Positions 1-9,210 of a stretch of DNA of 21,698 nt are shown here, piece by piece. The DNA is from Paramacrobiotus richtersi (taxonomy: Eukaryota; Tardigrada; Eutardigrada; Parachela; Macrobiotidae). Position numbers and translations under genes: made by a program. The notes under the pieces are model-generated. The model ran no database searches. It worked only from the letters and a program-made list of their open reading frames with translations, and was not told the DNA's origin. Where the stretch lies: the NCBI GenBank assembly GCA_034698045.1, contig JAQGAU010001064.1, positions 1-21,698 on the forward strand, read 5' to 3'. The first letter of the stretch is position 1. Every line of letters starts with the position of its first letter.

Positions 1-789
1 CTTTTTCTTTTTCGGTGACTTGTTACGTACAGTCGTTCTATGTACTACTGGCTTCTTAATTTTTTTGACGTTTTGACGAAGAGTAGGTAGCGTTTTTAGC
101 GGTACAAGAGCATATTCATCCATTCCCATTAACGAAATCACATAAATACGCTGATAAGTGTCGGAATGTTCATGCAAAATACTTGATCGAACACGTAAAA
201 GATCGGGGGTGCATGGTTTGTGATCGAGAAACAGATATCCATAGTCGCGTGTTGTTGCGCTTTTATATGCGGACATAAATGCATTAGATGAACGGGGAAA
301 CATTTGGCGAGCTAAGATTTCAATCTGTAACATATCACGCGGTTGCTTCCAGAGTACCAGGTAATGTGTGTTTATCGAAATTGTCCGCATAAAGGGATTC
401 TGATAGAAAACGTTTTGTACTGTGAGAATGACGGAGCGATTTAGATGATGTGTACCCCGCGTAAATAGTGACACAACATTTTTATTAATATTCTGCATCT
501 GATCATCCAGGATGATGAGAGTTGGTTCACATTTATCAGAGAATGACTCTTCAGCAATGTCGTCAGGTATATTCTGAATAAAAACCACATTCTTTGTGTG
601 TTTCTTTATTTCTTTAAAGATAGGTGAATCATAAGAATAAATAAAGAAAATTTTCTTTGGAAATGGGTTGATTTTCTTCAATTCGAGCATCCGGGAAATC
701 CAATGTGTTTTTCCACCTTGACTTTGGCAACTACACACAAGATTAAACGGATGAATCAGTAACGGGTCAAACGTAATAATTTCATACAT
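1..789 (-). CDS. FtsK/HerA-type genome packaging ATPase, partial (C-terminus outside window)
   Basis: This is the DNA-packaging motor ATPase of the Polinton/adintovirus/poxvirus A32 type, which pumps viral DNA into preformed capsids. The frame is open for 263 codons from the ATG at 787-789 to the first base of the window, so the gene is cut there and its stop is not seen. An in-frame TAG lies two codons upstream of the ATG. A Walker A loop is visible at residues 20-28 (SCQSQGGKT, with Ser where many ATPases have the first Gly), and Walker B at about 91-96 (LIILDD). The last part visible is Lys/Arg-rich. It sits about 50 bp downstream of the polymerase gene on the same strand, so the two may share a transcript. 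The reading comes from direct translation of the minus strand. The family call is firm. Confidence 0.88.
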   Translation of the reverse strand, partial: MYEIITFDPLLIHPFNLVCSCQSQGGKTHWISRMLELKKINPFPKKIFFIYSYDSPIFKEIKKHTKNVVFIQNIPDDIAEESFSDKCEPTLIILDDQMQNINKNVVSLFTRGTHHLNRSVILTVQNVFYQNPFMRTISINTHYLVLWKQPRDMLQIEILARQMFPRSSNAFMSAYKSATTRDYGYLFLDHKPCTPDLLRVRSSILHEHSDTYQRIYVISLMGMDEYALVPLKTLPTLRQNVKKIKKPVVHRTTVRNKSPKKKK

Positions 790-838
790 TTTATGCTAAA
801 CGATTCAGAACTACCTGTTTAGAGTCGTCTGTGCTGTT

Positions 839-3800
839 TTATACATGGCGGTATCCGAACGGCACCGTCCGATAATCATCACCATCAATCACCATTCTTT
901 TATCAAAAGTAAATCTAAGAGTTTTATTCTGAGGATGTGATTCAATTTCCCATGATCCCTTGATGCGAAAAATCTTATACGGGTTCAAGACTTGATGAAC
1001 TGTCTGTGGATTCACTACCATCTCATGCAACGTCTGTGGTGTGAATAGCTGAACATTTCCCTGATTAATCGTTATACCCTTTGCTTTAAATACAGCATTC
1101 CCAGATTTAGTATAATAAGCATACATCTTCGGTCCTCCACATACAAATAACGTTATTTGATCTGCCCCGATTTCTGATTTAAATTCCCCAAGACATTCTC
1201 CGACAGGGAGTGATGGTAGGCCGGGACCTTCTAGAGCAATGACACAATCGGTGTCGACATATAGAATACGTTCAATTCCGATAAAATGCATGGCCTGAAA
1301 TAATTCGATACGCGCATAACTAGTAACAAATGATGCCACAATAACATTAGCATTGACATCACTACTATCAAAATCACACGCAGTTGTACTTTGCACTTGT
1401 AAAACATCTTCATTAACGATATCGACATATGAAATATTATAATTTCCTGAATAAAATAGTTCATTGAAACGTTTTATTTCATTGACGTATTCAAATTTTG
1501 GGCGATTTTCTCTTATTGCCAGTTTTCCCCATAAGGTATTCAGCATTAGTTTTGATAGTAAGCGGCGAGTTGGATTATTCTCGACCTTTTTGGGATCCAC
1601 AACCACCTGATCATGGATTGCCAGTTGTTCTAAATACCGCTTTTCATCATCCTCGGTCTTGCAGTATTTTGGATAGCCACTAGAGGCGACCTTCTCAGCC
1701 ATGAAAGCACTTATATATTTAGAAAATAAGTCACCTTTCTGTGGATAGTGCCAGATCTCATGTACTTTTATAATTCTATATCCAAAAGATAATGCTAAAT
1801 TCAATTCGACAGTAGTATAAACTCCGTTAAAGCTGCGTTCTTGATCGGTATGCATGCAGACTTTATACTGATTATTTAACGCCTCCCTGGCACATATAGC
1901 ACACAGCACAAACATGCATTTGTTTTTAATCCTCTGAGGTAAGGTTGGAAGAGGTAAGTTGACTGGAGGAATAATGCAAACATGGGCAATACCGAAATAA
2001 ATACTGGTATCAGTTGACGTAGGAAAAAGCTTCGTTGGTAACCCGATTGGATATTCCTTTTGCTTACATACTGCAGGATATAAAGAATTTTTATCTAAAT
2101 AAGAGATATGTTCACCGTTCGCCGTGTCGGCGCTTGCGAGAAGACGAAAAGCTTCAGTTCGACCCCCAAAAAGGGCATCACGAATGTTCATTGGTGGAGT
2201 GTGTTGGAAATCACGTAAAATGTATTGAACAGATGGTGAATTTCTCATTTTCAACCATTGACAACTCCATATACAAGTATAATAAAATCCTTTATCTTCG
2301 AGAAATTTCTTTTTACGAAGAGTACTTTCATACAACTGAGTCATAGATTGACCGCCATATGCACGAGCATCGCGAGTATAGCACACCGGGCAGCTAGCAA
2401 GAGATAGATGTTGCAAATAACTATCTGTATTTATGACTTTTTACCGCTTTTTCATGTACTTACCCATGAAAGTAACACCCATGATATTCCAAAACTTCAT
2501 TGAGCTCTTCAATATAACCATCCACCAAATATCGTCCGATGCGTTTTTCACCATCCTGGTGACTGCGGGCATGTCGAATAGAACAACCACGTGTGGTGGA
2601 TAAATAATGCATCCACTCAAGACTCTCAAAGGAATATGTTCGATAAGTTTGAAGATCATGAGGAGTGAAAAATTGTATGCTGTGTTCAGGCATGAACCGG
2701 GCTCTGTATACCAGATTTACGAAACTGGGTAGAGAAACCGACTCCACTAGAGGGTTGAATCCCGTTAAAGCTTTCATATCCGTACAGAACCGCTGGCATG
2801 CTTCACGCAATACCTGAAAAGCAGGTAGCTTAATGTCACATGATTACACTAACATTGATGGCCATTTATTACCTGACAATCATTTTCACAATATTTTAAA
2901 ATTTCTTTATAGAGACTCCATAATTGATTAGTTTTCTTCTCCTCACTATGCCATTCTTTAAAATTCCTATATTCATCAACACTCATCTGTGAAACCATAT
3001 AATAATGTTCATCCGGTACTGGTCCAACATAATTAAAATTACTGTGTTTAGCAAACAAAAAAGGAAAGCGACCCTTTGCACCCGGAAAACCAAATGCTTT
3101 GGGCATAGCACTTAAGCTCATCGGAAGAAAAGCCAATGAATCACGCAAAGTTATTTTATACTGAGGAACATAGATTTGTAAAAATTTCAAACCCCGCATA
3201 ATAACGCTGGGCCAGATTCCCTGCTTTTGTAAATACTGCATGATGAAATTTCCATCATACCCCATTAAATTATGAAATATCACAATATAATCTTTATGTT
3301 CGGGGGTGAATAACCAGCGACAAAATTTCGTACCGGCGTTCCAGCTGAAAAATTTCTTTGCATTTCCCTGATTATCAACCGCTACAGCAGCGATTGGAAT
3401 ATGGCGCGTAGTACTAATGTCAGCCTCGAAATCGCAATAAAGAAAAGCTTTCTCCAATTTCGGTTTTGCAGAATATATTTGTATGAAGCATCGATGATTA
3501 TATTCAACTGTTAATTTGCAACTACGACAGTAGTATTCACCGCATTGATGTTCTGCGTTCGTCTCAGCTCGCGCTTTGCCCATCCTAATAACCGCACCAC
3601 AGTCTGAGCATTTATGGCGTAGTTCACACTCAGTCATATTATTCTGCTTTTTAATATCTTTGTGGTACGCAAAACATTCAGGATTAGCGAAGGTGCAATT
3701 ACAAATAGGACATAAAATACGACCGCCACTCTGAGGTGAACACTCAATGCGTCGGCAAACGAAGCAGGCTTTGGTGCACCGATGGTCAGCTAGAGAACAA

Positions 3801-4855
3801 GCTAACAATTTATGGCATTGAGGACATTCCCGACGCTTTCCGAAAAATCTCACTAAATTTGTAATTACCGAATAATGAAACTGATGTAATAAAATATTCA
3901 ACTGTTTATTCGCCGGTGGTCCCGAGTACAGTACTCCGTGTTCAGGATCGGGATTTTTATAAATCTTTAACTGAAATTCTGGCTGTAAAATCTTTTGAAA
4001 AGCAGTATAGTGCTGATACTCAACGGATCCACAGAGAACACCAGCTCGTTGATAAAGTTTCTGCGCTTCCACTTTCTGAACAACATATCTACCATCACAC
4101 AGACGACGCCACAATTTGTAATTAGTTTTATGTAATTTACCAGCATGGGCTATTGCGATAACCAGCGCACGTCCAAAGCATAAATCATCACTATTGCGAA
4201 CTACCCGCACGCCCGAAAAACGCTGCACATTACGCCAATGGCGTAGGTAATGATTACCTCCACCCGTTGGAGGCTTAGGGATACGAATTAAATTAATAAA
4301 AACTGGTAAATTTAGACTAAATTCTGTTTTTGAAGTTAATACGTTAGCAATTAAGTATAAAAACATTTCAGCATTAATATCATCCTGCTGTGATAACTTT
4401 AGCTGAATAGGATGTGATAGTTGGGGCGATTCAAGAGAGACACTAACTAAATCATCATGATTTGATATGTAACTTCGTAAATTACGGAAAATATCTTGCA
4501 GTAAAGCTAGTAAAACTGGAATTACACTGTCAACTCCGTGAATAGGTAACTGTTTGATTTCCATCTTGAAATTTCCGGCCCAAACGTTATACTTCCGACT
4601 ATGGCGTGATGTAATAGCCGATAATGTATACCAATCACTAGGATTTAACACGGCTGTACTTAGCTCTACATCCTGGCTGTGTACGATATTTAGCTTCGAT
4701 ATTTCTTTAATCCTTTCAGCAAACAAACGAAATGTAAAAGTAATGTGACGCGTTCTTCGATATAATTCAGAAGCTTCCGCCAATGTAGCACGTTTTTTGA
4801 ACAAACGGGTTAACTTTTTCTCCCCATAATCTTCAGTTTGTTGTTGCGATGTCAT
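839..4855 (-). CDS. Protein-primed type B DNA polymerase, three exons
   Basis: Replicative DNA polymerase of the Polinton/adintovirus type. The proposed exons are 4855-2873, 2813-2464 and 2393-839. The introns are 2872-2814 (59 nt, phase 0, ends TTTTCAG) and 2463-2394 (70 nt, GTAAGT donor), giving about 1295 residues, normal for the group. The N-terminal part (about 218-290) has a D-x-x-C-F-x-R-A motif resembling an OTU-type fold. Cys/His zinc modules occupy about 344-456. Exonuclease motifs are Exo I D475/E477, Exo II N529-D534 and Exo III Y655-D659, the last at the end of exon 1. Polymerase motif A (D878, NSLYP) is near the start of exon 3, motif B is about 1059-1068, and motif C is DTD at about 1158-1160 (followed by Cys). 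All catalytic positions I can place are intact. Both introns are inferred from frame, consensus splice sites and family motifs that continue across the joins. Confidence 0.9.
2394..2463 (-). other. Probable intron 2 of the DNA polymerase gene
   Basis: This 70-nt segment starts with a GTAAGT donor and ends TCTCTTGCTAG. Reading through it hits a TAA at once. Using this acceptor rather than the nearer AG joins the two halves of a conserved Cys-containing motif of the polymerase family. An acceptor about 17 nt upstream (at the ATAG) would also keep the frame but would insert several extra residues into that motif. Confidence 0.7.
2814..2872 (-). other. Probable intron 1 of the DNA polymerase gene
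   Basis: This 59-nt segment begins GTAATA and ends TTTTCAG, in phase 0. It contains stops in the polymerase frame. The exons on either side hold the Exo III motif and the segment that directly follows it in this polymerase family. Confidence 0.75.
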
Positions 4856-4891
4856 TCTTAAGGAAATCAGTTAAACAAATATAAGTAATTG

Positions 4892-4904
4892 TATATATAT
4901 ATAT
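4892..4904 (-). promoter_or_regulatory. TATA-type promoter of the polymerase gene
   Basis: An alternating TA run lies 37-49 bp upstream of the polymerase ATG on the minus strand. It matches the TATA-to-ATG spacing seen at several other genes here. A second TATATATAAA run on the plus strand at 4928-4937 may fire in the other direction. Confidence 0.55.
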
Positions 4905-5095
4905 GCCATAGAACAACGGTCATGGAATATATATAAACACTAAACAAAAAAATATGGATATGCTTAATTTATCAGTTGTACTGAATCACCATCTAGTGAT
5001 TACAGGCCTACTTCAATCTTAATCTGATAATCTGTGTCTTTTTTCCCAAGCGCTTATCTTTAATCGAAAACAGACCAAGCTGGCATTTATAGCTC

Positions 5096-5103
5096 TATAA
5101 AAC
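5096..5103 (+). promoter_or_regulatory. TATA box of the BIR-like gene
   Basis: TATAAAAC lies 42-49 bp upstream of the ATG at 5145. The same octamer sits at nearly the same distance before the dsRNA-binding gene (14288-14295). Confidence 0.6.
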
Positions 5104-5144
5104 ATACAGACCATGCTGTAGGTGCAATGTGGTAATCATTCACA

Positions 5145-5678
5145 ATGGACTGTGTAAACGATAAGATAGTTTACGATGATGATTATTTCTATGTGTGGGA
5201 AAACCCTACACTTGAGCAGCAAAATCAGTTTGAATCATTTTTAACTTGGAAACGCTTATCTGTAGGTAATCGTTATTGCCTTGCTGCCATGGGTTACATG
5301 CAACGGAACATGGTACGCTGCTGTCATTGTGAGAAAGAGTTCTACTGGCGACAAACCAACGCCATCGCTCATCACTACGAACGTGAATGCCAAGATTTGA
5401 AAGATTATCCACTCCTGAACACTGACATGGCGGAAATGCAGGCGGTTCGTTGCCGAACCTTCCACCAGCGTTTTCGAACATTTTCCAGTGAACTACCATT
5501 TTTTTCTGATATTATGTTTCTGGTGATGCATGATTTTTATTCACCTAACATTTTACACTGTGCTCATCCCGGCTGTTCTTGGAGTGCTCCATGGGATAAA
5601 GTCAAGTCTGTTCGTAATCTAAAAGAGCGCGGACATGGTCGCCGTCATTGTTACCGATATCATTCATTTATTATTTGA
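5145..5678 (+). CDS. BIR/IAP-like zinc protein with two degenerate BIR modules
   Basis: A 177-residue protein. Residues about 29-83 follow the layout of a baculoviral IAP repeat: an F-x-S-F-x-x-W start, a Leu-Ala-x-x-Gly-Tyr segment at 46-51, a C59-x2-C62 pair, W68, H76/H77 and C82. The spacing between the second Cys and the His is shorter than in classical BIR domains. A second, weaker copy follows at about 103-173 (R-T-F start, C139 and C144, W150, H168/C169). BIR proteins bind caspases or other apoptosis factors; viral ones typically block host cell death. There is no RING finger, so ubiquitin ligase activity is not expected. The gene has its own TATA box and an AATAAA at 5710, and is convergent with the reductase gene. 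The BIR assignment is by pattern only; another viral zinc-binding protein is the main alternative. Confidence 0.6.
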   Translation: MDCVNDKIVYDDDYFYVWENPTLEQQNQFESFLTWKRLSVGNRYCLAAMGYMQRNMVRCCHCEKEFYWRQTNAIAHHYERECQDLKDYPLLNTDMAEMQAVRCRTFHQRFRTFSSELPFFSDIMFLVMHDFYSPNILHCAHPGCSWSAPWDKVKSVRNLKERGHGRRHCYRYHSFII

Positions 5679-5709
5679 CTTGCTTGTCTAGATGTGTGTT
5701 CAGGTCATG

Positions 5710-5715
5710 AATAAA
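5710..5715 (+). terminator. Polyadenylation signal AATAAA after the BIR-like gene
   Basis: AATAAA lies 32 bp beyond the stop of the BIR-like gene, on the same strand. Confidence 0.5.
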
Positions 5716-5881
5716 ATATACTTATGCAGCACTAATACGAATGCGCTTCAAAAACCGAAGCCTATTCATAGTTTTGTCTTTAATCGACATACAAATTGAA
5801 ACGCACTAGCTCAGTAATACAACCGGCTATCGCTACTTTTAAGTTATCAAAACTATTAAAAAATATTATAGTGTAAAAATA

Positions 5882-5944
5882 TTAAAACTCAACATCCATG
5901 TTAAACGTCATGTCCTCCAGGCTCTGCCCAACATTAGCTTTTCG
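5882..5944 (-). pseudogene. Untranslated R2 C-terminal tail remnant behind a nonsense codon
   Basis: These 20 codons plus a stop continue the R2 frame directly after the premature TAA. They end in the Phe/acidic pattern (F-x-x-D-x-x-F) typical of the last residues of R2 that bind the large subunit. Good frame preservation on both sides suggests a single point change that is recent, a sequencing error, or stop-codon readthrough. Confidence 0.7.
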
Positions 5945-6949
5945 TTATTCTGAAACTCGCCGCTCAAAAAAGTTGCTTTTACCCTCCAGGGAAATGGACT
6001 CCATAAATGGAAACGGATTATAGGCATTATACATAGACTCCAGCTTTAGCATTTTAAGTAATAAATCAGCAACAAATTTTATGTACATCTGCATTGATGC
6101 TGTATTTAACCCAACCAGCGGTTGCGAGAAGGCTTCTTGCCAAAACTGCAGCTCAATATCTACAGCTTCAGTAATAACTTGATAAACTTTAGTTGATGAA
6201 AGTTTGTTATTCAACTGCAAGTATAACCAACACCCGAACTCTACATGTTGGGATTCATCTCTTGATATGTATTCATTACTTTGAGATAAACCGGGAAGTA
6301 ATCCACGACTTTTTATCCAGAATATTACAGCAAAAGCACCACAAAAAAAGATCATTTCAACACAAATAAAGGCTAGCAATCGTTCACTAAATGAGCGTTT
6401 CTTGTCATGAACGTACGTCATTGCCCATTTCGCTTTAGCAAGTACGCTTTTATTATGAACAATGGCTTCTAGCAGATGATTTCTCTCCGCCGAATCTTGG
6501 TAAAAGGTATTAATCAACTGTGAATAAGTTTCACTATGAATATTTTCGATAAATATCTGAAAACTGTAAAATGCTCGAACTTCAGGCCATTGTACCTCCG
6601 TTAAGAAATTTTCGGCTAAATTTTCCATTATTATACCATCGGATGCCGCGAAAAAAGCTAATACATTACCTATCAAGTATTGTTCATGTGATGGTAAATT
6701 TTTCCACTGAATAACGTCTTTACTAAGATCAATCTCTTCAGGCGTCCAAAAACTGGCTACGGCTTTTTTGTATAAATCCCATGCCATGTCATGCTGGATA
6801 GGGAACAAAACCCACCGTTTCCATGAACAGTCTAAAACAGGTTCAGTACACTGTTCAAAAATTTCATCAGTTTTATTACTCAAGTTTTCCGCACAACTTT
6901 CAAGACGCGACTGAGCCATTGTGTAAACTGAGGAAAAAGCAGACGCCAT
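5945..6949 (-). CDS. Ribonucleotide reductase small subunit (class Ia R2), C-terminal tail cut off by a stop
   Basis: R2 holds the di-iron/tyrosyl-radical site and passes the radical to the large subunit R1 to reduce NDPs to dNDPs. All ligand positions are recognisable: D74, E135, H138, E198, E232 and H235, with the radical Tyr at 142 in the usual H-x3-Y setting. The frame ends at TAA 5947-5945, about 20 residues before the usual R2 end. Beyond it, the same frame stays open for 20 codons (5944-5885) that resemble the acidic, Phe-ended R2 tail, then stops at 5884-5882. The tail is what docks R2 on R1, so the break should matter. A TATAAG on the minus strand (6962-6957) is only 8 nt before the first ATG but 38 nt before the in-frame ATG at 6919, so translation may start at residue 11. 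No R1 gene is in the window. Confidence 0.9.
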   Translation of the reverse strand: MASAFSSVYTMAQSRLESCAENLSNKTDEIFEQCTEPVLDCSWKRWVLFPIQHDMAWDLYKKAVASFWTPEEIDLSKDVIQWKNLPSHEQYLIGNVLAFFAASDGIIMENLAENFLTEVQWPEVRAFYSFQIFIENIHSETYSQLINTFYQDSAERNHLLEAIVHNKSVLAKAKWAMTYVHDKKRSFSERLLAFICVEMIFFCGAFAVIFWIKSRGLLPGLSQSNEYISRDESQHVEFGCWLYLQLNNKLSSTKVYQVITEAVDIELQFWQEAFSQPLVGLNTASMQMYIKFVADLLLKMLKLESMYNAYNPFPFMESISLEGKSNFFERRVSE

Positions 6950-6957
6950 CGAGTGTC

Positions 6958-7423
6958 TTATAAAACAGCGTTTCTAAGCTTTTTTAAAAAAAGTTATTTA
7001 TTCGATACATATAGCTTTTGTCAAACATTTTTTCATCAACCGGTAAAGCTTTTTTCAGTCAAAGTCATTTTTTCTCACGTTGATTTTCTCACCGATTCGA
7101 AACGATTTTGTTAGTTTGAGCCTGAGTGATGATAGCATCGGGTTCTGATCAATCGAACTGGCCTTGACCAAAAAGTGATTTTCCCAGGCGATCTATCAAG
7201 CATACTTGGATCAACTATCCATATTTTCCTGGATTAAAAACTAATGTACATCACACCACCAAAGTAAACAGATTTCCCAGGGGATAAAGGTTGTTATTAG
7301 GTAATGATGTTTACAATTATCATAATTCACATCCATTATGTAACATCATTGCATTACCCTAAATAGTCTGAATGTATTAATATTAAGGGCAGGTTAGCGC
7401 ATTAATGAATCAGTACGCTGAAA
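6958..7423. other. Intergenic region between R2 and the 7424 gene, with an imperfect inverted repeat
   Basis: No gene is supportable in these 466 bp. Near 7180-7280 there are related CTGGGAAAAT / CTGGGAAAT / CAGGAAAAT words (minus-strand reading). At 7300-7358 there is an imperfect inverted repeat described separately. The two genes on either side diverge, so this is likely their shared promoter region, but no convincing TATA box for the plus-strand gene was seen. Confidence 0.5.
7300..7358. repeat. Imperfect inverted repeat in a divergent intergenic region
   Basis: The left arm 7300-7315 reads GGTAATGATGTTTACA. The right arm 7339-7358 reads, on the opposite strand, GGTAATGCAATGATGTTACA. The arms match except for small insertions, with an AT-rich loop of about 23 nt between them. 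It could be a protein-binding palindrome or a hairpin; no function can be assigned. Confidence 0.55.
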
Positions 7424-8262
7424 ATGCCACCCCATTACATGTATTCTCCTTATCACCATCAACGGTACATTCAGGCAGTTCCAAATTTTGCATCTTTTAA
7501 CCAAAGTTCCAACCCTATCCCAGTACGTGAAGTCCAGGCTAGTATAACGAACCCTGGGGGTGGAGGATCTAGCACCGGAATCCAAGCGGTCGACCATAAC
7601 TTCACACTACCTCAAAATACTGGCTATGGAAATTCTAGTAAGGTGACATACAAACTAATCATGTCAATTGCGATCTCTACTTTTCTTTTCTTATTTTTTA
7701 CAGTTAGCACTATTACACCACCCGCAAACCCGCCACAACCACCGCACGCTCCAACACCAACAACTAGTTACGTAGTATGCTAATAAGTAAAAGTAAATAT
7801 ATCATAATTTCTACCTGTGTCTTTTTTTTAATAGATTCATTTAATACCACTCAACAAAACCCGGCTGTTCCTTTCCCAACAACAGCGCAATCACAATCTT
7901 ATCCATATAACGTCTTTGGAGTCGGCTATTCTTCAGCAATGGATGCTAATATTACCGAACAACCACCAGTGATCAACCTAATTGACTTGACCAACGAGCC
8001 GTTCTCACTAGCCCAGAAGTCTACTTTTGACTATTGCTTGGGCGCTCAAGAAGTCTATTTCCGCCAGCGAAAGCTTGCCTGTATGGGTGACAGTCGACGT
8101 ATGGAGGTTTTTCAGTTCATCATGACTGGATGGTTAAAATCCTTACTCCAGGCCTGTTCCGAAACTGAAATGAAAAACCTAATTGATGTACTACAACAAG
8201 ATCCGCAATATCAAGACTACTTATCACATCTGACCCGGGATAACAATCCAATCAAGCGATGA
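7424..8262 (+). CDS. Unrecognised accessory protein, probably three exons, with SUMO-interaction-like motif
   Basis: I do not recognise the family. The proposed exons are 7424-7637, 7704-7766 and 7835-8262 (about 234 residues). The acceptors, two strong pyrimidine tracts ending ACAG (7703) and AATAG (7834), are clear. The donors GTAAGG (7638) and especially GTTACG (7767) are less certain. The first part is Tyr/His-rich and then Gly-rich; the middle is Pro/Thr/Gln-rich; the last about 80 residues look helical. LIDLT at 7978-7992, preceded by V-I-N, resembles a SUMO-interacting motif. Intron 1 is 66 nt with no stop, so its retention would insert a hydrophobic stretch of about 17 residues. Position and composition would suit a virion or regulatory protein, but that is inference only. 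The start chosen is the first ATG in a good context (GAAAATGCC). Confidence 0.55.
7638..7703 (+). other. Probable intron (66 nt) in the 7424 gene
   Basis: It begins with a GTAAGG donor, has an ACTAAT branch-point-like word at about 7656, and ends with a long pyrimidine tract and ACAG. Its length is a multiple of three and the frame is open, so a retained form is also possible. Confidence 0.6.
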
Positions 8263-8288
8263 TTCTCGAAAACGATAAAGAAAGTACA

Positions 8289-8296
8289 TATAAAAG
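8289..8296 (+). promoter_or_regulatory. TATA box of thymidylate kinase 1
   Basis: TATAAAAG lies 41-48 bp upstream of the ATG at 8337. Confidence 0.65.
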
Positions 8297-8336
8297 TATC
8301 CCGCAACGTTGTTGTTCATGTTATGATGTTTAAGAT

Positions 8337-8972
8337 ATGGTTTACCAAAAAGCATATGTAGTAGCTTTCGAGGGGCTCAATCTTTCGGGTAAAACAACTC
8401 AGTGCACACTTTTAGAATCGGTTCTTAAGCATCAAGGATATGATGTGGTTAGTTATAATTTTCCGCATGTATCTGACTATAACATCTTACCTTTATCCAG
8501 CGTTATCCGCACTGTTTTGTCGTCAAATTCCTTAATAAAAACAACTGCGGCTCATTTGTTGTTTGCGCTTCAGCGGTCATTATATCAAGAGCAGATTCAG
8601 AAGGATGTCAGTAAACAACGCATCGTGCTATTGGACCGGTACACATTATCAGGAATAGCTTATGGTATTGCTCGTGGACTTGACCCTAACTGGGTTCATG
8701 TAGTTGAACAGGGCTTATCTTGCATGCAACCCGACCTAACCTTATTCATCGACATAAACCCAATGACTGCTTTACGTCGTATGCTAGACCAGCTCGGTAA
8801 CATGCCACCCTCACCGGATGCCGTGGTAGATGACCTGGGTAAAGTGCAAGAAAGCTATAATAACCTTGTCCCTGAAACTGTTAACTGCTATCGATTAAAG
8901 AGTGATGGTGTGTCTGAAAATGTGTTACATCAACAGATTTTTAGCATCTTCGAGTCCAACTATAATATGTGA
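8337..8972 (+). CDS. Thymidylate kinase, copy 1
   Basis: dTMP kinase phosphorylates dTMP to dTDP with ATP. The 211-residue length is normal. The P-loop is at residues 13-20 (GLNLSGKT), inside the F-E-G-L-x family motif, and D100-R101-Y102 is the substrate-side DRY motif. A V-D-D-L-G-K-V segment near 163 is shared with copy 2. Residue 15 of the loop is Asn where cellular dTMP kinases usually have Asp, in both copies. The gene has its own TATA box and an AATAAA at 9015. It is a diverged tandem duplicate of the next gene. With the reductase subunit it would enlarge the dTTP pool for viral replication. Confidence 0.9.
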   Translation: MVYQKAYVVAFEGLNLSGKTTQCTLLESVLKHQGYDVVSYNFPHVSDYNILPLSSVIRTVLSSNSLIKTTAAHLLFALQRSLYQEQIQKDVSKQRIVLLDRYTLSGIAYGIARGLDPNWVHVVEQGLSCMQPDLTLFIDINPMTALRRMLDQLGNMPPSPDAVVDDLGKVQESYNNLVPETVNCYRLKSDGVSENVLHQQIFSIFESNYNM

Positions 8973-9014
8973 CGATTTTATGTTTTACTTTATCAAAGAA
9001 GACGTCTTTGTATG

Positions 9015-9020
9015 AATAAA
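9015..9020 (+). terminator. Polyadenylation signal after thymidylate kinase 1
   Basis: AATAAA lies 43 bp beyond the stop codon of kinase copy 1. Confidence 0.5.
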
Positions 9021-9155
9021 ACGAACCCAAAAATCCGAAAAACTGAGATTTTTTTTACATCGAAACTGATCCAGATAACTTAGCTAGAATTCCCGATAAA
9101 AACTCTAGTTAAGATTTCTATGATAAAACGATAACATCATTTTCTCGCGGTAGTG

Positions 9156-9163
9156 TATATAGA
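9156..9163 (+). promoter_or_regulatory. TATA box of thymidylate kinase 2
   Basis: TATATAGA lies 48-55 bp upstream of the ATG at 9211. The second copy therefore has its own promoter rather than being read through from the first. Confidence 0.55.
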
Positions 9164-9210
9164 ACTTTTTTCGTTAAACTAATTTCACTTTCCTCATATT
9201 GTTTCACACA

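Noticed and set aside
5206-5499. Minus-strand frames opposite the BIR-like gene
   Set aside because: They are shadows of the plus-strand gene, with no domain and no promoter.
7777-7834. Possible signal peptide at the start of a 161-codon frame
   Set aside because: The hydrophobic run is the pyrimidine tract of a likely intron; kept only as an alternative isoform.
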